This document shows positions 60,206-64,000 of a DNA stretch of 64,000 nucleotides, one piece after another. Origin of the DNA: Cronobacter turicensis z3032 (GTDB lineage: Bacteria; Pseudomonadota; Gammaproteobacteria; Enterobacterales; Enterobacteriaceae); the NCBI GenBank assembly GCA_000027065.2, contig FN543093.2, forward strand, positions 2,422,074-2,486,073, read 5' to 3'. Both the position numbers and the translations under genes were made by a program. The notes under the pieces were generated by a model that had not been told where the DNA came from, made no database searches, and worked only from the letters and a program-made list of their open reading frames with translations. Position 1 is the stretch's first letter. The number at the start of each line of letters is the position of its first letter.

Positions 60206-61666
60206 ATGACCACCTTCTACACGGTAGTGAGTTGGCTGATCATTCTGGGATACTGGCTACTCATCGCAGGCGTCACGTTACGTATTCTGATGAAACGCCG
60301 CGCCGTCCCTTCCGCCATGGCCTGGCTGCTGGTCATTTATATTCTGCCGCTGGTCGGGATAGTCGCGTATCTGTCGGTCGGCGAGCTGCATCTGGGCAAA
60401 CGCCGCGCCGAGCGCGCCCGCGCCATGTGGCCCTCGACGGCCAAATGGCTTAGCGATCTTAAAGCCTGTAAACATATCTTCGCCGAAGAAAACAGCGCGG
60501 TGGCGAGCGCCCTGTTTCAGCTATGCGAGCGCCGTCAGGGCATCGCAGGCGTTAAAGGCAATCAGCTGCAACTGCTGACCTCCTCCGACGACGTGATGCA
60601 GGCGCTGATCCGCGATATCCAGCTCTCCCGCCATAATATCGAGATGGTCTTTTATATCTGGCAGCCCGGCGGGATGGCCGATCAGGTCGCGGAATCGCTG
60701 ATGGCGGCGGCCCGGCGCGGCGTGCACTGCCGCCTGATGCTGGACTCCGCAGGTAGCGTCGCGTTCTTTCGCAGCCCCTGGGCGGGCATGATGCGTAACG
60801 CAGGCATCGAAGTGGTTGAGGCGCTGAAGGTCAACCTGATGCGTGTATTCCTGCGCCGTATGGACCTGCGCCAGCACCGCAAAATGATCATGATCGACAA
60901 CTATATTGCCTACACCGGCAGTATGAATATGGTCGACCCGCGCTTTTTCAAACAGGACGCGGGCGTCGGCCAGTGGGTGGATCTGATGGCGCGCATGGAA
61001 GGCCCCGTCGCCACCGCGATGGGCATCGTCTACTCCTGCGACTGGGAGATTGAAACCGGCAAACGCCTGCTGCCGCCCCCGCCGGATGCCAATATCATGC
61101 CGTTTGAGCAGGCCAGCGGGCACACGATCCATACCATCGCCTCCGGGCCGGGCTTCCCGGAAGATCTCATTCACCAGGCACTGCTGACCTCGGTGTATGC
61201 GGCGCGCGAATATCTGATTATGACCACGCCCTACTTCGTGCCAAGCGACGACCTGTTGCACGCCATCTGTACGGCGGCGCAGCGCGGCGTGGATGTCAGC
61301 ATTATTCTGCCGCGTAAAAATGACTCCGTGCTGGTAGGCTGGGCGAGCCGCGCCTTCTTCAGCGAGCTGCTGGCGGCGGGCGTGAAGATTTATCAGTTTG
61401 AAGGCGGGCTGCTGCATACCAAAAGCGTGCTGGTCGATGGCGAGCTGAGCCTGGTCGGCACCGTCAATCTGGATATGCGCAGTCTGTGGCTTAACTTTGA
61501 AATTACGCTGGTCATTGACGACGCCGGTTTTGGCGCCGATCTGGCCGAGGTGCAGGATGATTATATCTCCCGCTCGCGCCTGCTGGATGCACGCCTGTGG
61601 GTGAAACGTCCATTCTGGCAGCGTGTGGTGGAGCGACTGTTTTACTTCTTCAGCCCGTTGCTGTAA
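60206..61666 (+). CDS. clsA: Cardiolipin synthase A
   Basis: 486 residues as in E. coli. Condenses two phosphatidylglycerol molecules. Two N-terminal membrane helices (residues about 5-25 and 35-58), then two phospholipase-D HKD motifs, HRKMIMID and HTKSVLVD. Main cardiolipin enzyme, raised in stationary phase and high osmolarity. Confidence 0.98.
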   Translation: MTTFYTVVSWLIILGYWLLIAGVTLRILMKRRAVPSAMAWLLVIYILPLVGIVAYLSVGELHLGKRRAERARAMWPSTAKWLSDLKACKHIFAEENSAVASALFQLCERRQGIAGVKGNQLQLLTSSDDVMQALIRDIQLSRHNIEMVFYIWQPGGMADQVAESLMAAARRGVHCRLMLDSAGSVAFFRSPWAGMMRNAGIEVVEALKVNLMRVFLRRMDLRQHRKMIMIDNYIAYTGSMNMVDPRFFKQDAGVGQWVDLMARMEGPVATAMGIVYSCDWEIETGKRLLPPPPDANIMPFEQASGHTIHTIASGPGFPEDLIHQALLTSVYAAREYLIMTTPYFVPSDDLLHAICTAAQRGVDVSIILPRKNDSVLVGWASRAFFSELLAAGVKIYQFEGGLLHTKSVLVDGELSLVGTVNLDMRSLWLNFEITLVIDDAGFGADLAEVQDDYISRSRLLDARLWVKRPFWQRVVERLFYFFSPLL

Positions 61667-61700
61667 AACGTGCCCAACATCATTTACTGGGGTAGTCACG

Positions 61701-62030
61701 ATGGAAATGGATCTGAATAACCGCCTGACGGAAGACGAAACGCTCGAACAGGCTTACGATATTTTTCTGGAGCTGGCGCCGGATAATCTCGACCCGGCCG
61801 ATATCATTCTGTTTAATTTACAGTTTGAAGAGCGCGGCGGCGCGGAGTTGTTCGATCCGTCTGAAGAGTGGCTTTCGCATGTCGATTACGATCTGAACCC
61901 GGATTTCTTCTCGGAAGTGGTTATCGGCCTTGCGGAGAATGACGGCGACGAAATTACCGACGTCTTCGCCCGCGTGCTGCTGTGCCGCGAAAAAGACCAC
62001 AAGCTGTGCCATATTCTGTGGCGTGAGTAA
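61701..62030 (+). CDS. yciU: YciU, UPF0263 acidic protein
   Basis: 109 residues as in E. coli, starting [20 protein letters not shown]. Very acidic; members of this family have been proposed as DNA mimics (HI1450 group). It follows clsA by 34 bp. The frame upstream to 61623 overlaps clsA and is not used. Confidence 0.95.
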   Translation: MEMDLNNRLTEDETLEQAYDIFLELAPDNLDPADIILFNLQFEERGGAELFDPSEEWLSHVDYDLNPDFFSEVVIGLAENDGDEITDVFARVLLCREKDHKLCHILWRE

Positions 62031-62056
62031 TCGCCAGCGGCGCGGCTTTCGCCGCG

Positions 62057-62896
62057 CTATGGCTTCCTGCCCGTCACTTTCACTCCGCACGCCTGACAAT
62101 AATTCGCCTGCTTTTGATATTTCGCGCCGCAGGCCGGGCAGCGCTGCGCCTCTTTTTTCTCCGCCAGCGCGTTGGTCATTTGCGAGGTAATAATGCCGGT
62201 CGGAATGGCAATCACCGAATAGCCAATCAGAATGAGCAGCGAGGCCACCGCGCGCCCGCCTGCGGTATGCGGCGTGATATCTCCGTAACCGACCGTCGTC
62301 ACCGTCACCACCGCCCAGTAGACCGACGTGCCCAGCGTATTGAAACCGCTCGCCGCGCCTTCGATGCCATACATCAGCGCGCCCGCAATCACCATGACGA
62401 TGGAAATAAACGCATAGAACGCGATGAGCTGATGACGCGCATTGACTATCGCCTGCCAGAGCACGCTGGTGGACGACATCATGCGCAGCAGCTTCAGGAT
62501 CCTCAACACACGCACAGCGCGTAAGGCTCGCCAGATAAAGAGATAGTTAATGCCCAGTTCCGGCCAGAGCCACAACACGTAGAGCGGGAGCACGGTCGCC
62601 AGATCGATAAGGCCCCAGAAGCTCAGCGCATAGCGCGCCGGATTCGGCCAGACCAGCAGGCGCAGCAGATATTCCACCGTAAAGACGCCCGTAATGCCTA
62701 TCTCCAGCAGGACGAAGATATGCCATTCGTCATAAGAGAGATGATACTGCGTGCCGATGCCGGACTCGATAAAAACGACAATGACGCTGAAGAGCGCGAA
62801 CAGCCCGCACAACGCTTCAAAGCGTCGGCCGCTGCGTTGATGCTGATCGAAAAGGAAGTGGTAGGCGCGCTGACGATATTCGGTTATCCGTGACAC
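62057..62896 (-). CDS. Voltage-gated potassium channel, Kch/KvAP-like, with C-terminal zinc ribbon
   Basis: 279 residues from a GTG at 62896 with GCGAGGACAAC upstream. Six helices; an Arg-rich S4 (RALRAVRVLRILKLLR); pore with selectivity filter TVGYGD. Instead of the RCK domain of E. coli Kch the tail is a zinc ribbon, CPACGAKYQKQANYCQACG. An earlier GTG (62926) lies inside the opp terminator, so I reject it. E. coli has kch at this place between yciU and opp (417 residues), so this is a shortened or replaced version. Confidence 0.88.
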   Translation of the reverse strand: MSRITEYRQRAYHFLFDQHQRSGRRFEALCGLFALFSVIVVFIESGIGTQYHLSYDEWHIFVLLEIGITGVFTVEYLLRLLVWPNPARYALSFWGLIDLATVLPLYVLWLWPELGINYLFIWRALRAVRVLRILKLLRMMSSTSVLWQAIVNARHQLIAFYAFISIVMVIAGALMYGIEGAASGFNTLGTSVYWAVVTVTTVGYGDITPHTAGGRAVASLLILIGYSVIAIPTGIITSQMTNALAEKKEAQRCPACGAKYQKQANYCQACGVKVTGRKP

Positions 62897-62907
62897 GTTG
62901 TCCTCGC

Positions 62908-62938
62908 AAAAGAAAAGGGCTGGCACCTGCCAGCCCTT
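62908..62938 (-). terminator. opp operon terminator
   Basis: A perfect stem AAGGGCTGGCA/TGCCAGCCCTT (62915-62925, 62928-62938) is followed on the reverse strand by TTTTCTTTT. It begins 5 bp after the oppF stop. Confidence 0.93.
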
Positions 62939-62942
62939 GCGA

Positions 62943-63947
62943 TTATAACGGGTCCACCTTCAGACAGGAAACCGCATGGCGGAAACTGCCTTCCAGCACC
63001 GGACGCGTCTGGGCGCATTCCGGGCCGGCCATCGGGCAACGTGTGCGGAAAACGCAGCCCGACGGTGGATTGATAGGCGACGGCAGCTCGCCCTCAAGCA
63101 ACTGAATGGTTTTATTCTTTTCGAGATCCGGGTCCGGGATTGGCACCGCCGACATCAGCGCGCGGGTATAAGGGTGCAGCGGATGATGATAAACCTCATC
63201 GTAGGTGCCAAGCTCCACGGCATGCCCCAGATACATCACCAGAACGCGATCGGAAATGTGCTTCACCACGGCGAGATCGTGGGCGATAAAAATCAGCGAC
63301 AGTCCCATTTCACGCTGCAGTTTCTGCAGCAGGTTCACCACCTGCGCCTGAATGGATACGTCGAGCGCGGAGACCGGTTCGTCGCAGATAATCAGCTTCG
63401 GCTCAAGGATCAGCGCGCGGGCGATGCCGATACGCTGGCACTGGCCGCCGGAAAACTCATGCGGATAGCGGTTAACCAGGTTTGGCAGCAGGCCCACTTT
63501 CATCATCATCGCTTTGACGCGGTCACGCACTTCCTGACGCGGCATTTTCGGATGATAGGTGCGCAGCGGCTCGGCGATGATATCGCCAATCGTCATACGC
63601 GGGTTCAGTGACGCCAGCGGATCCTGGAAAATCATCTGGATGTCGCTGCGTACATCGCGCCACTCTTCCTGCTTCATGCCCAGCAGATCTTTGCCAAGCC
63701 ACGCCACGCGGCCGCTGGTGGCTTTCACCAGACCAATAATCGCGCGCGCGAACGTGGATTTTCCGCAGCCGGATTCCCCTACCACGCCCAGCGTTTCGCC
63801 CTCATACAGGCGCAGCGTGACGCCGTCGACCGCTTTTAACGTTTTGGACGGCTGCCAGAACCACTGTTTGCCGTCTTTAATGTCGAAATGCACCTTGAGA
63901 TCGGCCACTTCGAGCAGAACTTTTCTCTCTTCAGCTACGGTGCTCAT
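62943..63947 (-). CDS. oppF: Oligopeptide transporter ATPase OppF
   Basis: 334 residues. Walker A GESGCGKS, signature FSGGQCQR, Walker B LIICDEPVSALD, and a C-terminal cysteine cluster GCVFRTRCPMAGPEC. With OppD drives uptake of oligopeptides and recycled muropeptides. Its ATG overlaps the oppD stop; last gene of oppABCDF. Confidence 0.98.
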   Translation of the reverse strand: MSTVAEERKVLLEVADLKVHFDIKDGKQWFWQPSKTLKAVDGVTLRLYEGETLGVVGESGCGKSTFARAIIGLVKATSGRVAWLGKDLLGMKQEEWRDVRSDIQMIFQDPLASLNPRMTIGDIIAEPLRTYHPKMPRQEVRDRVKAMMMKVGLLPNLVNRYPHEFSGGQCQRIGIARALILEPKLIICDEPVSALDVSIQAQVVNLLQKLQREMGLSLIFIAHDLAVVKHISDRVLVMYLGHAVELGTYDEVYHHPLHPYTRALMSAVPIPDPDLEKNKTIQLLEGELPSPINPPSGCVFRTRCPMAGPECAQTRPVLEGSFRHAVSCLKVDPL

Positions 63948-64000
63948 TTCAGCTCCTCCACCGGTTTAAAGCAGGCGCGCAGGCGGCCAGGGGCGAACGC
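63944..64000 (-). CDS. oppD: OppD ATPase, C-terminal end only
   Basis: The last 18 codons of oppD (reverse strand, AFAPGRLRACFKPVEELK then TGA). It ends in the same style as E. coli OppD, and its stop overlaps the oppF start. The rest lies beyond the window. Confidence 0.92.
   Translation of the reverse strand, partial: AFAPGRLRACFKPVEELK

Noticed and set aside
62897..62926. Earlier GTG start for the potassium channel
   Set aside because: It falls inside the perfect terminator stem of the opp operon, and a better-spaced GTG with AGGA lies at 62896.

Overview
The window is about 64 kb of chromosomal core from a GC-rich member of the Enterobacteriaceae. Gene content and order follow the E. 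coli K-12 region running from ycjMNOP and psp through sap, fabI, rnb, pyrF, acnA, cysB, topA and trp to tonB, cls and opp. The genes that depart from that order point to Cronobacter or a close relative (for example Siccibacter or Franconibacter). The clearest is an rpfF gene convergent with a PAS-GGDEF-EAL gene, the DSF-type signalling pair known from Cronobacter and Burkholderia. This assignment is inferred from gene content; no search was run. I see no rRNA, tRNA, CRISPR array, insertion sequence or prophage.

Layout. 1-4.7 kb: sugar ABC transporter and glucosylglycerate phosphorylase (ycjPONM, minus strand). 4.8-7.6 kb: phage-shock operon pspABCD with a sigma-54 promoter, and divergent pspF; pspE is missing. 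7.7-13 kb: sapABCDF. 13-17.3 kb: fabI, yciW, rnb. 17.5-20.4 kb: rpfR (the orthologue of E. coli gmr/pdeR) and rpfF, which together make, sense and act on a cis-2-unsaturated fatty-acid signal through cyclic di-GMP. 20.6-25.8 kb: yciZ, then an fsa / glycyl-radical activase / glycyl-radical enzyme block, then the DeoR-type regulator yciT. In E. coli the block (fsaA-ybiY-ybiW) lies elsewhere, so it has moved or been inserted here. 26-30 kb: osmB, and the lapA-lapB-pyrF-yciH run with a good sigma-32 promoter, pgpB. 30-38.4 kb: ribA, acnA, the tiny genes ymiC/yciX/ymiA, cysB, topA. 38.8-44.6 kb: yciN, sohB, yciK-btuR, rluB, yciO-rnm. 44.6-51.4 kb: the complete trp operon with operator, leader peptide, attenuator and terminator. 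51.4-54.7 kb: a small unknown gene in place of yciGFE, ompW, a YkgJ-type cysteine-cluster protein, yciC, yciB. 54.9-58.6 kb: a Fur-boxed catecholate-type TonB-dependent receptor inserted before yciA, with tonB close by. 58.7-64 kb: yciI, an unknown 89-residue ORF, an AT-rich gap, yciY, clsA, yciU, a short voltage-gated K+ channel with a zinc ribbon, and the oppDF end of the opp operon.

Common themes are envelope maintenance (psp, lapAB, pgpB, clsA, yciB, yciC, ompW, osmB, tonB), peptide and sugar uptake (sap, opp, ycj) and tryptophan synthesis. The parts least explained by known biology are the fsa / glycyl-radical block with its nested inverted repeats, the 42- and 89-residue ORFs, and a terminator-like hairpin upstream of yciN.
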